Positions 37,102 through 48,000 of a stretch of DNA of 64,000 bases are shown piece by piece (the stretch's first letter is position 1; every line of letters starts with the position of its first letter). The DNA comes from Sympetrum striolatum. Its lineage: Eukaryota > Arthropoda > Insecta > Odonata > Libellulidae. A program made the position numbers and the translations under genes. The stretch is from NCBI GenBank assembly GCA_947579665.1, contig OX388348.1:12276001-12340000 (forward strand), written 5' to 3'. The notes beneath the pieces were generated by a model that did no database searches, was not told where the DNA came from, and saw only the letters and a list, made by a program, of their open reading frames with translations.

Positions 37102-38036
37102 GCTATGTCACAATGTAATGTCTATTGTCTGTATTCGGTACAGGTCAGAAGGTATGAATTAAGGAACTACTGTTTTTTAAGCCAAAGAAGAGCTGTGAAA
37201 TATTTTACAAATATTCATATACAGATATAATATGAATACCTCCATTTTAAGAGGCATTAATAAGATGTAGCAAAATATTTCCTTTATGATATTTGTTTTC
37301 AAGAAGGAACGGAACATGAATGAGGCTTAAACCAAACCACAAAATCAGAAATCAGCAATTATGCATAATGAGCTCAATAATCCCTTGAGATTCGTTTTAG
37401 CGAGGGTTTACTGTTTCTATATTTTAGCAATCAGTCGCAACTTTAATGAATGCATATATCATGTTTGTTTCCAGTTATGAGTAAAGACTTTACGTAAAGG
37501 TGCATTCTTTCTTTCGTGGGGTAGATTGGCAAGCTGTTACCTCTGCAGGTCTTCTGTCTTCCAGTTCTTCATAATCCTTTTACACTGAGTCAATTGATCT
37601 AAATTACTTAATGCTATGATACAAATGATGATTTATTGGCTCATATTTTCATCTTTGAGCTTAATTATTGAGAAAAAGCATTGAAATGATGGAGTTCTAT
37701 ACTCTCCTAAAGAGCTTTTTATACAATGTAGATGGTATAACAACCATCCTGTTGAATTTGGATAAATCCTTCTGATTTGAAGTAGGATATATAGTTGAAT
37801 ATGTTGTAATCAAGTTAGTTGTCGTACGTAAAGAGTTTAATCGTAAGCAGTCAATAACGTATGCTTGGTAATATTTTCTATGAACTGTTCAAACAGCTAT
37901 TGAACAACGGTACAGAGTCAAAGTAGGTGTTTGTTGACTTTTAAAAATTTGGACTTATTTATTTTATCGTGATGTTGATATCGTGATGTGATGTGATATG
38001 ATTCTCATTATCAAAGATGTGTTGTTTGTGAATAAA
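37102..38036 (+). other. Probable 3' UTR of the SH2 adaptor gene
   Basis: Non-coding sequence following the TAG stop. An AATAAA at 38,031-38,036 is a candidate polyadenylation signal. Extent is inferred only from that signal. Confidence 0.4.
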
Positions 38037-38840
38037 TTATTTTATGTTATAATATTGGAATGGTTTTCTCGTAGATTATATTTTTCTTTTGAAATTAACT
38101 CTGTAAATGAATATGGAGCATATTTTGTGAATTCTTTTGTTTTATATATTCTTATGTGATCAATCTTTAAATTGTGAACTTCCATCCAAGAATTCAACGT
38201 CCTGATTTTCTGAATCAACTGATGGTAACATTCCATTTTTTAAAGATCCCACTATTTGTTTGTCAGTTTGACATATTCTAGTCATGTGGGTTTATCTGCT
38301 CAGTAGTTTAAGAGATTTCTCTGCTTTATTCAATTCTTATTGGTTTTCCTTACAGTTATGAAAATTTATTGCCAATATGGATTTTTAAATTATTAAAATT
38401 TCAAATTGTATAAATTTTAATCCTATATTTTATTTTAGCTTGTAAGATTTTAATTTTGGCTGTGAGCTTTTAAAAATAACCCTTGTGTAAACTAAAAGGA
38501 AAAGATATGAATCCAGACTGTGCTATAATATATACCTTTCGAATTGTGGTTTGTCTAATTTGTGTGAATTATAACCTGCTAGTTCCATGTTATAAGTTTT
38601 ATTAAATAGTTAAAAATATATTATACTGTGATTATTTGAGTTACTCCATTCCTAAAATTATTAAAAACAAGGGATTTTCTTGCATTTTATAGTAACATTT
38701 CTTAGTAATATGCTGTTTCTGTGATTGTAAATGTCTTGGTCATCTTGAAATTGGATCTATAATTTTGATGGAACTTCTAAACTATAAGCAAAATCTATCA
38801 AACTTACTGAATATCCTCAACATCCTCTGCCCTGCACGAG
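38037..38840. other. AT-rich sequence, nothing recognised
   Basis: Open frames are short and have no recognisable family resemblance. No repeat or RNA gene seen. Confidence 0.5.
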
Positions 38841-39047
38841 AAGAGGTACAATCAGCTCTTGCAGCTGGATTTAGATAGATCGAGGAGGTTGAAGGAGCAA
38901 GACGAGGTTCTGTTTGAGATGAGAAAGAAGAATGAGGAGCAGAAAGGCCTCTTTCAGGAAGACATTCACAATTTGAAGAAGCAAGTACTTGATGAAAAGT
39001 TGAAACTTGCTAAAAAGAAAACAATTGAATTTGAAGCCATTTTGTAA
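38841..39047 (+). CDS. Short coiled-coil reading frame, possible 3' exon or retrocopy fragment
   Basis: An open frame of about 68 codons, ending in TAA, is very rich in charged residues with heptad spacing: LLQLDLDRSRRLKEQDEVLF, then MRKKNEEQKG, then HNLKKQVLDEKLKLAKKK. It has no upstream ATG in frame, so if real it is a terminal exon. Candidate acceptors are the AG before 38,841 and the CTCTTGCAG ending at 38,864. It has less AT bias than its surroundings, which favours past coding function. I do not recognise the protein. Confidence 0.35.
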   Translation, partial: KRYNQLLQLDLDRSRRLKEQDEVLFEMRKKNEEQKGLFQEDIHNLKKQVLDEKLKLAKKKTIEFEAIL

Positions 39048-39913
39048 TTTTGTCCATTTCTTTTATATGTTTCTATTTCTTAATGTGATAATTAAATTTA
39101 AAGTTTACAAAGCAGAATGTCTTACGTTGAATCATTCCCTCCTGACTCCATGACCCATAATTTAAAAAGAATAACTTTAGATATGGCTTGTAATGTAATC
39201 TGCTATCACTCCTAATGTGCATAGGGTCTACTTGAGTTATATTTGTGTAATACTTGCTTCGAAGTAGTAGTAGCACTACTCCTGTTTTCTTACTAACATT
39301 AATTCATCAGCTTTATCCAATTAATTTTGTTAGCCTGGTTCAAAAGTTAAATAATGGAAGTGAATTTATGTTTCTTAAGGTGTACTTAACTAAAAGATAA
39401 CAAGTCCAGTTGATAACATGCTACTAAGAAAAATCAGCATACTTATCGAAGTAGAAGAGAGTCTCTAATGATATATCCAGGGAAACTAATATCAGAAAAT
39501 TATAAGAGGTCTATTTTTGTCTGTGTCTAGAAGTAAAGCATCACATGATTTTTTAGACCTAGATTTTTTTTGAAGTTTTCGTTACTGAGAAACTGTTGCC
39601 TTGGTATTCAGAGATACATGTACCTTAAGACTATTAAAAGAGCTTTGTAAATAATCCAGAGACATGATAGGGCAAGGCAGGCACCAAGGATGTATGACAA
39701 TTCATGCAGAACCCTAAAAATGAGAGAAATAGGAACACTGCCATCTGTTTTTTGATGATGGAAATGTAACTACCAAGTCAGCCACTATCATTCAAAAATA
39801 TGAAGTTAAAACACCAAGAAAGACGTTCAGATGAAAATGTTTAAACAGGGGAACCATGAAATGAAAAGTGATCTAAAATATATGAAAAATAAGTGTTTAT
39901 TATGTTATTAGCC
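39048..39913. other. AT-rich sequence, nothing recognised
   Basis: No open frame with recognisable homology and no repeat noticed. Confidence 0.45.
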
Positions 39914-40196
39914 TTATTGGAAATATAGACCCACAACTTCCCTCTGTGCAGCAAGGCCATCTGGAATGTTATCATTGGGGTGGTCTACAGGAACTTTCTC
40001 AATGTCTTCCTGCTCTTCCGAACATAAATCATTAACGATCAGTGAAATGTTGTGTAGAACAGCACAAGCTACAACTATTGTTGTTGATGTATTCAATTTT
40101 GTACTAAGTCCCCTGCTTAAGCAGGGAAACCTCCTCTTCAAAATGCCAAATGTTCTTTCTACGACATTTTGGCCTCTAACTTGAGCTGCATTGTAC
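39914..40196 (-). pseudogene. PIF/Harbinger-type transposase, C-terminal exon
   Basis: On the minus strand, a TACTCTTGCAG acceptor precedes YNAAQVRGQNVVERTFGILK, then RRFPCLSRGLSTKLNTSTT, then IVVACAVLHNISLIVNDL and an acidic tail ending LYFQ and TAA. The ERTFGILKRRFPCL block contains the third catalytic acidic residue (Glu) of the Harbinger DDE nuclease, and ACAVLHNI is the usual following helix. The other two catalytic Asp residues should lie in an upstream exon (higher coordinates), which I did not find before 41,100. The exon itself is open. Either it is the end of a domesticated HARBI1-like gene or, more likely given the missing rest, a remnant of a transposon whose gene had an intron. 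Confidence 0.75.
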
Positions 40197-40280
40197 CTGC
40201 AAGAGTAGAAACATTACTCGATTAATTAGGAAGGCACTAGACAATATTTCTGAAGTATCTGAAACGGTAATTCTGTCGAA

Positions 40281-40882
40281 TATCACTTATCGAAAGAAAG
40301 TCCTAATATGGGCCTTCTGGGGATCTTTTTGTGTATCTTCAAGTAAGTTTACAGCAAGTAGTACAGTAGGAACAAAAATAAGATGAATCTGGGAGTCAAA
40401 GTAAATATATAAATACTTGCAAATATTGAATAGTTAAAATCAGCAGTAAGAATAGATAAGTAAGATGTAACCTCAGAGTGAAGCATGTCAAAACAGAAAT
40501 ATGTATATACTTGCAAATATTGAATACTTAAAGTCTGCAGTAACTAAGAATAGATAAATAAGATGTAACCTCAGAGTGAATGAATGCTGTTGATAATTAT
40601 TAGAGATAAATTCTCAATGGATCATACATCCCTCATGTCTTACTAAGTTGAATTTCCTCCGCCAAATGACCTTAAGCCTCCATTCTCTCGATTTCTATGA
40701 CAACTTCCAGCCAAAAATACGGTCAACTTGGCAACGTCGTTCGAACGACTTATCGTAGAAGTTCTTCCAAACGAATGATAGGTAACTTGATCTCCTAATA
40801 CCGTTTTTGAGTGATATTCTTTCCGGAGGCCAGCTTTCGAATTAGACGTATCACTTATCGAAAGAAAGTCCTAATAAGGGCC
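40281..40882. repeat. 34-bp direct repeats 568 bp apart enclosing a 14-bp perfect palindrome
   Basis: TATCACTTATCGAAAGAAAG and the following TCCTAATATGGGCC at 40,281-40,314 recur at 40,849-40,882 with one mismatch. GTCGTTCGAACGAC at 40,736-40,749 is a perfect palindrome. The arrangement may be the remains of a transposon, possibly linked to the adjacent Harbinger exon, but I could not define ends. Confidence 0.55.
40414..40580 (+). repeat. Diverged tandem duplication, ~94-bp period
   Basis: TACTTGCAAATATTGAATA through ATGTAACCTCAGAGTGAA at 40,414-40,482 recurs at 40,508-40,580 with several substitutions and a 4-bp insertion (AACT). Confidence 0.8.
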
Positions 40883-41075
40883 CAGGGAAAGGGCTGATTG
40901 AATGCATAATATTTATAATGTAATAAATTAATACTAATAGTAATAATGTAAAAAATACAGAATATTAATTCCTTTGATGTAAATGAGCAAGATTAAGTTG
41001 AATTATGTTTACTACTCTTCAAGCATTGATTAAGAATATATGAGCAAATTTAGCACTTATGCTTTTACTGCATAA

Positions 41076-41300
41076 TCTCCATTTTGGAGTTCTTACGTTA
41101 CAAACTCAAATGGCAATACATTGAATCGCTTCTTTTGCCAACATCGACTTATATTTCATTCACCTGAAGCTCCAACCTGCATCACTTGTAATTCATCTGA
41201 TATTCTCGAATTTGCTATAACTAAAAACCATAATCTCTCCCCTTCTGGACAGTCCATCAATGGCCTCTCCTCCTATCATCTCCCTCTTCTTCTCGATCTT
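41076..41300 (+). pseudogene. Decayed LINE endonuclease fragment
   Basis: One open frame reads SPFWSSYVTNSNGNTLNRFF, then HRLIFHSPEAPTCI, then SSDILEFAITKN and LSSYHLPLLLDL. This is the order seen in the second half of AP-endonuclease domains of Jockey/I-type LINEs (WxSxVTNxxG, LxxF..HxLxxxxPxxPT, VLDxxLTKN, LSSDHLPV). The catalytic SDH is changed to SYH and no reverse transcriptase follows. It belongs to a different LINE lineage from the one at 27.4-35.1 kb. Confidence 0.7.
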
Positions 41301-41630
41301 CCTTTATCCCCTAATTCTTTTTTTTTTCCACCTCCAAAAAATAATTTAATAAATTAGACATATGAAAACTGATGAAATTGAATAAATGCAAAAGTGGGAT
41401 GAAATTTTCAATTAAACTTTTGTAACATTACAGTTTATAGACTGTGTAATGTTACAAACTTCATGTTAATGTTGGAAGAAATCTATCTTGAATGTATGTA
41501 CATACATATAAAACTTGAAACCTTCCTTTAGCATAAAATTGAACTTTTAAACATTAAAGAATGCGTAAGTGATGTAAATATGCATGATACACATGCTTGA
41601 ATTTTGAGAAGAAATGAAGGAGAAAAAGTC

Positions 41631-41704
41631 TGCCGCAGCCAGAACTCAAACTCGGATCTTCCACTTGCCGGGTGGATGCTTTAGCCAATTAAGCTACCAC
41701 GACA
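41631..41704 (-). other. tRNA-like sequence in left arm (Ala-GGC-like anticodon loop)
   Basis: On the minus strand it folds with acceptor TGTCGTG/CTGCGGCA, D stem GCTT/AAGC, anticodon stem TCCAC/GTGGA around the loop CCGGCAA, and a weak T arm (CCGAG TTTGAGT TCTGG). Position 33 is C instead of the invariant U and the T arm is degraded, so it is not a working tRNA gene. Confidence 0.7.
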
Positions 41705-41945
41705 GAACATTCCCCCTTCACTTTCTGATGCTGTGATTGCAAGGTGTGCTGTGGAGGATCCATTGAAGATGGCACCACTCCTGCACACACGCAGGACATC
41801 TAAGATGTCACCACACCATCACAGCGGACTTCCAGAGGCCAGGAATGGCGAAGTATGTAACATACTTGTAACATACTTTGCCTGGATGGATCCTCCACAG
41901 CACACCTTGCAATCATAGCATCAGAAAGTGAAGGGGAGAATGTTC

Positions 41946-42019
41946 TGTCACGGTAGCTTAATTGGCTAAAGCATCCGCCCGGCAAGCGGAAGATACGGGT
42001 TCAAGTCCTGCCTGTGGCA
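41946..42019 (+). other. tRNA-like sequence in right arm (Ala-GGC-like anticodon loop)
   Basis: It folds like its partner: acceptor TGTCACG/CTGTGGCA, D stem GCTT/AAGC with box-A-like TAGCTTAATTGG, anticodon stem TCCGC/GCGGA around CCGGCAA, and T loop TTCAAGT with box-B-like GGTTCAAGTCC. It has C at position 33. Its differences from the left copy in the acceptor and anticodon stems largely preserve pairing. Confidence 0.75.
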
Positions 42020-42052
42020 GAATGTTTCTCCTTCATTTCTATTAAAGAATGC

Positions 42053-45000
42053 AACAAGAACAATAGAACCAAATTTAAGTCAGGAAGAAACAAGTTGCTG
42101 ATGGTGGATATCTAGGCACTACATACTAATACTGGCAACAAATTGCTCAATTAACACAACAGTTTTAGCACTTTAAATTAGAAACCAACTTTGAGTAAGA
42201 CCTTACATTATAACATATAGTTCGCAATGACTTTAACCTGAATCTTTGCATTGATTTAAGCAAACCATATTAAGTTTGATAGTTCATTCAACTTCACTGG
42301 TGTTTAAAAGAATGATTAACATAAGTATTAGTAATTATCATGTTGAGGCCAGGTATAATTTATAATAGGTATAATTCTGATAATCAACTTTTCTGAAGAT
42401 TAAGTGTAAAACAATTTTGTGGCATCATATGTATTATAATTATACGAAAGTTGAAAATTTGAAACCCACTCAATCTGGTTGCATTATTTGCGTCATTTTA
42501 AACACCAGTGAAGGCTTAGGTACTGATCATAAGGTTTGATGGTGTAAAATGGTGGTGAAGGTTTCAGTTAAACTCAGTGCTAACTATATGCCATAACACC
42601 AGATAATATTGCTTAAAGAGGCAATGTGTAAATAAATAATTTAAAATTATATTTACACTAACTCAAGGTCAGGCATACCTCATAGGAAGGTCTGACCTTT
42701 ATGTATGTATTTATAATCTCAGGAGAATTGGCATGTTCATAAAATAAATAACAATAATTTATAATTGTTCTCACTGCTGTTTAGTAAATTTAATTAAAAA
42801 CATCATACAAAAACAAGAATTAATGAAACCATGTTTTGAAAATTTAGGATGAAAGCAAGATAAAATGCAGAAATCACAAAAAACATAATTCCATTATTCT
42901 TCAGCAGAACAATACAATTCATTTAGATTTCCAATCAATATTTCAAATGCAATTACACACAAAATTATAACAATAGTTTTAACAATATAAAAGACATTTA
43001 AGACTTTCTTGTAAGCAATTACAATCAAAACATTCACCATACGATTAAATTCTTATCAAATATTTTTGCCTTCATCAAATAGCCTTTCTTAATTGCTTTC
43101 ATCCACACAGGACCAATAAGCAAATTCATAAATATTTATGTTATTTCAAACAGAGTTTTGAGTGAGAATGACCAACACAAAAGGTTTCATTTTTAAACAA
43201 TGACAGTTACCTTTGGCAATAAATTATAGGAAATGATAAAAAACATCATACCAAGAATGAGTATTTCATAAATTAATATTTAATATCAACAATTTCAAAT
43301 GCTTTAAACATTTCAAGTACTGATAGCCCTTGCTTCCATTATCTAACAAATGATAAAAAACGCTTATTCCTTCCATCTAACTGAGATTGATTTTTCATGC
43401 TCCATCATCTTTTAATGAAATTCTTCCCTGGGGAAAATGCCCCAAAACAATAATTTCATAACACAACTGTAAGATCAAAGTCACACATCCGCAAGTCATG
43501 GTAATTCTTAGAGATATTTCAGAAATTAATCAAAGTAAAATTGCCTCAAGAGTTAAAGAGGAATATTGGGCAATAATCAAGACATCCATGTGCAGAGCGC
43601 TTCATTATGTTTAAGTTGCAAGACTCGACAATAAGCAGCAATCACTTTAAAAGCAAATTTTCTCACAGAGCAATGCTCGAAAAATTTATATTGCAATATA
43701 ATGTCTCTTTTAGCCCTTGTACTCTCTTTTAATGCAAATAATCCCTTGTTCAGAAGGCTGAGTTAAATTATAATTGATACCCCAAATTAAAGATGTGATA
43801 CAACAGTCCCAGGAAAATTTTCTAGTGAGAAAAAGACTACAGTACTTCCAAACTAAAACCTTTCTGACTTTGTTTCCATTTGGTCTTTCCTGAATCAGTA
43901 ATCTATTCATCCTACATACTACAGTGAACGCTATAAAAAGAGAAAAATGCAATTCATGATCCTCATTGAGGAATGAAAAACAAATCATCTTCATCAATCA
44001 ATAGATTTTTCAATGAGAGATTTTTTTCTCCACACGCAAATTTTCATCAGGTACACAACCGGGATGAAATAGGCGATATGCCTGTACATGAATCATATAT
44101 TTGGAATCTTGCTTCATTTATTTGCAGTTCCTAACTATATATTTTCTGAGTGCAAAGTAACATTTGCAAGCTATGCCATCCTGCTTTAACAAGTTAAAGT
44201 CATGGAATTCCTCTTCAAAACTGCATTATCTAAGGATATTAAGCCTTGGATATTTTCATCTATGTAAACTTTAGTTAAATGAAACCCTGGATAATAAATT
44301 ACATTTCATGGGTAAATGTTTAACAGCACCTAATAAATAACATTTCAACTTCATATATGCTACACAACAATGTCTTGTCAAAGAACTGCTTTGGGAACGA
44401 TCCAGGATCCAACTATTCACATCTATGTACAGAACATCACAAACAGAAGCAAACAAATGATCACACACTGACTATAATCACTTCTATAAATTAAAATCCT
44501 AGATTATGACTTGTAAAATTGCTTCCTTTATATCACATTTATAATTGGTATTTAATTAACGATGATCTAAAATTAATCCATGCCTGGAATGAGTTACCTT
44601 TGATTATGACCATCATGTCATGACCTTTGTCTTCAAACTCTTCCGCTTTGGTACACCACACATTTTTTTAAATTAATAGTTACCTAAATAGGCCATGTGC
44701 AATAATATCTCTCATATTTTGCGTAAAAAATTATCAGCTACTTTCCAAATCTTCAGGGTGAAAACAACTACAATTCCATTTCCTAATCAGCCAATGCTAT
44801 CTATTGTTTTTAGCCAATTCAGCCAGGACTATGAGGCCAAAACTTGTGATGAAGTATACGGTGAATGGTATGGAGGCTAGAAGTCTGTACCGTTTATCTG
44901 TAGATTAAAAGATTAAAACGATATAAGTTTGAGGGGAGCTTAAAACTATGGTAAAGAAAGGAACATACCAACTCAACAAAAGCACTAATAAGGTAATAGA

Positions 45001-48000
45001 ATTCAAACAACAGTCATTGTTCAAAGACATTTTATTCTGTGAATGAGGAAATACCACAATAATGAAGCAACGTTGCAAAGCAGACAGAAACCCAAATCGA
45101 AAATCTACTTGATTTTCAATTTAGAAAATATGAAAAATTCTGGAGCAATTCCATTTGTTTTAAGTAATTTTCCACCAATGATTCCAAAATCAGGATTGAG
45201 CATTTAATGACTTGGCTCAACTAAGTTTTATTGTTTAACATTTCGGTGGTTAAATGATTGATTTCCTTAATGAGAAAATGGAAAATAAATTATAATGTGG
45301 AATTACTCTTTGCAAGTAATTTTAAGTTAACCTTAAAACATGTGGTAAATAAGAAAAATCTTCAGGGAATAAAAGTATGTTTAATTTTTTCAGCGATTGC
45401 CTAATTGGTTGTAATCCAATAGAAGTTTCACAAATCATTCACTATTTAAATATCCATTCCAATTAGCAGTTTTTCTCATTCATTCAGAGCTTAAAAAATT
45501 GCAAGTTAGAGTGACAGAACAATACAATAGGACTTACTAAAATAAATCCATTTTTTAGATTGCAATTACTATGTATAATTTAAATTTCCATAATCTTTTA
45601 GGATCCAGCTAGGATACATCCCCACACATTTTCAATCTTGATAAAATTACTTGTGAGAGCAAAATAGATAGTCAGTTTAATCTGCATAAAAAAAGACATT
45701 TTTCTACCAAATATTCATGACAAATTTTGCTTTGATCTGGGTATACGTTTTACTATTTCATTTAAAATAAAATTACATAAGCCAAAGCATTCTAGTTTCA
45801 CCGATTCATACATTTGATTCAGGGACTTCATATTAAATTTATTATTTAAGTTTTTGAGAACAATAGCATGAAAATGTTCACAATTTATAACCTTCATATT
45901 TTATAAAATACATTTGTTATTTATTAGGATTGAAATGGAATGACTTGGCTTATTTCAATCTCTTTCAATATTTTTTACTCTGATCCATTCAACTGTAACT
46001 CAAAATTTGGACAAGGAATATTTTTGGAGGAATTCCATACTTTTCAAAGGATCATGACAACTTGGCTATTTACCAGCACTCCAATTGAAAGTATGAAGTA
46101 ATTGATAGAGCTATAAAAAAAATAAATGGAATATCCAAGGCTGCAATTACAACTCATGGGTGAGGAGGAAAGGTTATGAATTACTGCTCTAGAAAAAAAT
46201 GACGTACTAATCTGATTTACTTATACTTATTTCAAATTAAACCACTTAAATTCTGAACACATTCATCTGATCTATATAAAGAAATTTAAAAGCAAATAAG
46301 TGTAATGAACATAGAGGGGCAATTTTCTAAAAATAATTCTAGTTCCTTAGATTATATTTATGTTTGATCTTTTATGGGAAATCTTACTGGACCCATTACA
46401 TCCTCACTACATTCACCAATCTAAGCTGGGAATCAAGACACTACGATCTTTGAAGGTCCAAATTTTATGCTCATTGCCAGAAAAAATCATAAGTAAATTA
46501 AGCTTGGTATGATAAATGTAGAATGTTAAGCAAAAAAGAAATCATTAGAATGAGTTGCGTTGACTTGACTCATGCATGAGCCATTAAAATGGTGGTAAAT
46601 AACTGATTTAATGATTGTTGTAGAATTGATTTATTAGCACATGCAGAAAAATTTTCCTTGAGTTCAAAATTGAAGAAAAATGCATTCTTTATTTAGGAGA
46701 ATATGATTTGAAAATTATTTTTAGCTATCTAGCTAATGAGTAAATGTTGATAAGTAAAATCTTATATAAGAGAGAGTAGAATTTTAAGAACCCAAATAAC
46801 GAAAGTAAATACAGCGCATAAGTGAAGTATTACTCATAATTGGATTAAAAAAAACAAAAATCACAATTAAGTCAAAAATTTGATTTTAGTTCATACAAAA
46901 TCAAGATACATAGGTATGTTTTTTCTTAATTGACTGAAATTTCTGTAGTAAAACATAAAAGGAATTTAATAGCAATTGTAATTTGTATGCTTTTCAAGTA
47001 TTGTTTTTATAGATGGATAATTACAAAACCAAGAAAAATACATTAATACTCATTAGATACAAGATATGGAATCTGTTTAATTACAGAAACTGAAGAGATT
47101 AATTTGAAAGAAAATCCAAGATGATGTACAATTTTGTGAGACGGTAAGATAATACTATGAAGCAATAGCATGAATTGAAATAGTCATGCAATAATTACAC
47201 AGCCATGCATGTAATAGTAATTACAAAAAGGACTATTGCAGGAATTTTACCAAACAGATATATAGAAATGTAAATGTGACAACAAGTTAACGAAGAGCAG
47301 AATTAATCTAGCATGTCTACTTCTAAAAGTTGTGGAATAGAAGAGAACTATTTTCCAAAAATAGCAATGTGCCTAGGACTAAGGTTTTGCAAGTTGAAAA
47401 ATATTTCCACAGAATTGTTGAGATTATGTACAACTTAGGATGAACACAGTTCTTCCACTAATCAACAATAAAAGTTTAGCACAAACACAAACTTTGCGCA
47501 AATGTGTTTCAACACATTATCCTTCAATGATTGACTAAAATTCTTTGAAAAGGTCCATACCCTCCGACACCAACATAACATAAACATTCATTTAATGATT
47601 TTAAATAAATGAATAAATAAACTATAAGACAGAGCTTTATTTTTTGACAGACTACATAATACTTCTAATAACCCCAAAAATTTATCAGAAACAACCTGAA
47701 TTTCATATTTTTAAATAATCACAATAATGTAATGATTAGTTTTAATCTACAACAGTTTATTGCTAAAAACAATTTGATTTCTTGTTGTACAACAAATATA
47801 ACAATTCCAACAACAGTAAAGAGATAACAATAAACAAGCAAAATATACCCATTACTACCCCAATTCATTGATAAAACAAAAATGAATTTATTTCAACCAC
47901 ACACCATAAAATATGTATATATCTTAAAAAATATAAAGCTCACTCCAGAGAAATCCAAAAATCATGATTTCCTTACAAGAGCTTGCACATTTACTTGAAT

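Larger units (their letters stand above)
41565..42040. mobile_element. 476-bp element with two inverted tRNA-like sequences and a 12-bp direct repeat at its borders
   Basis: Inverted arms at 41,610-41,763 and 41,886-42,040 (about 155 bp) enclose about 120 bp. Each arm contains a 74-nt tRNA-like sequence and the same flanks on both sides of it. ATTAAAGAATGC occurs at 41,553-41,564 and 42,041-42,052; the right copy begins exactly where the right arm ends. Forty-five bases without inverted partner lie between the left copy and the left arm. It may be a SINE-like retroposon that carries a fold-back dimer, or a miniature DNA transposon that captured a tRNA gene. Confidence 0.65.

Noticed and set aside
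41733..41985. Two opposite-strand open frames that both contain MIARCAVEDP.
   Set aside because: The shared peptide results from the inverted arms of the tRNA-like element and is not evidence of a protein.
41946..42019. A functional tRNA-Ala(GGC) gene.
   Set aside because: C replaces the invariant U at position 33, the T stem is mismatched, and an inverted second copy exists. It is a tRNA-derived part of a mobile element.
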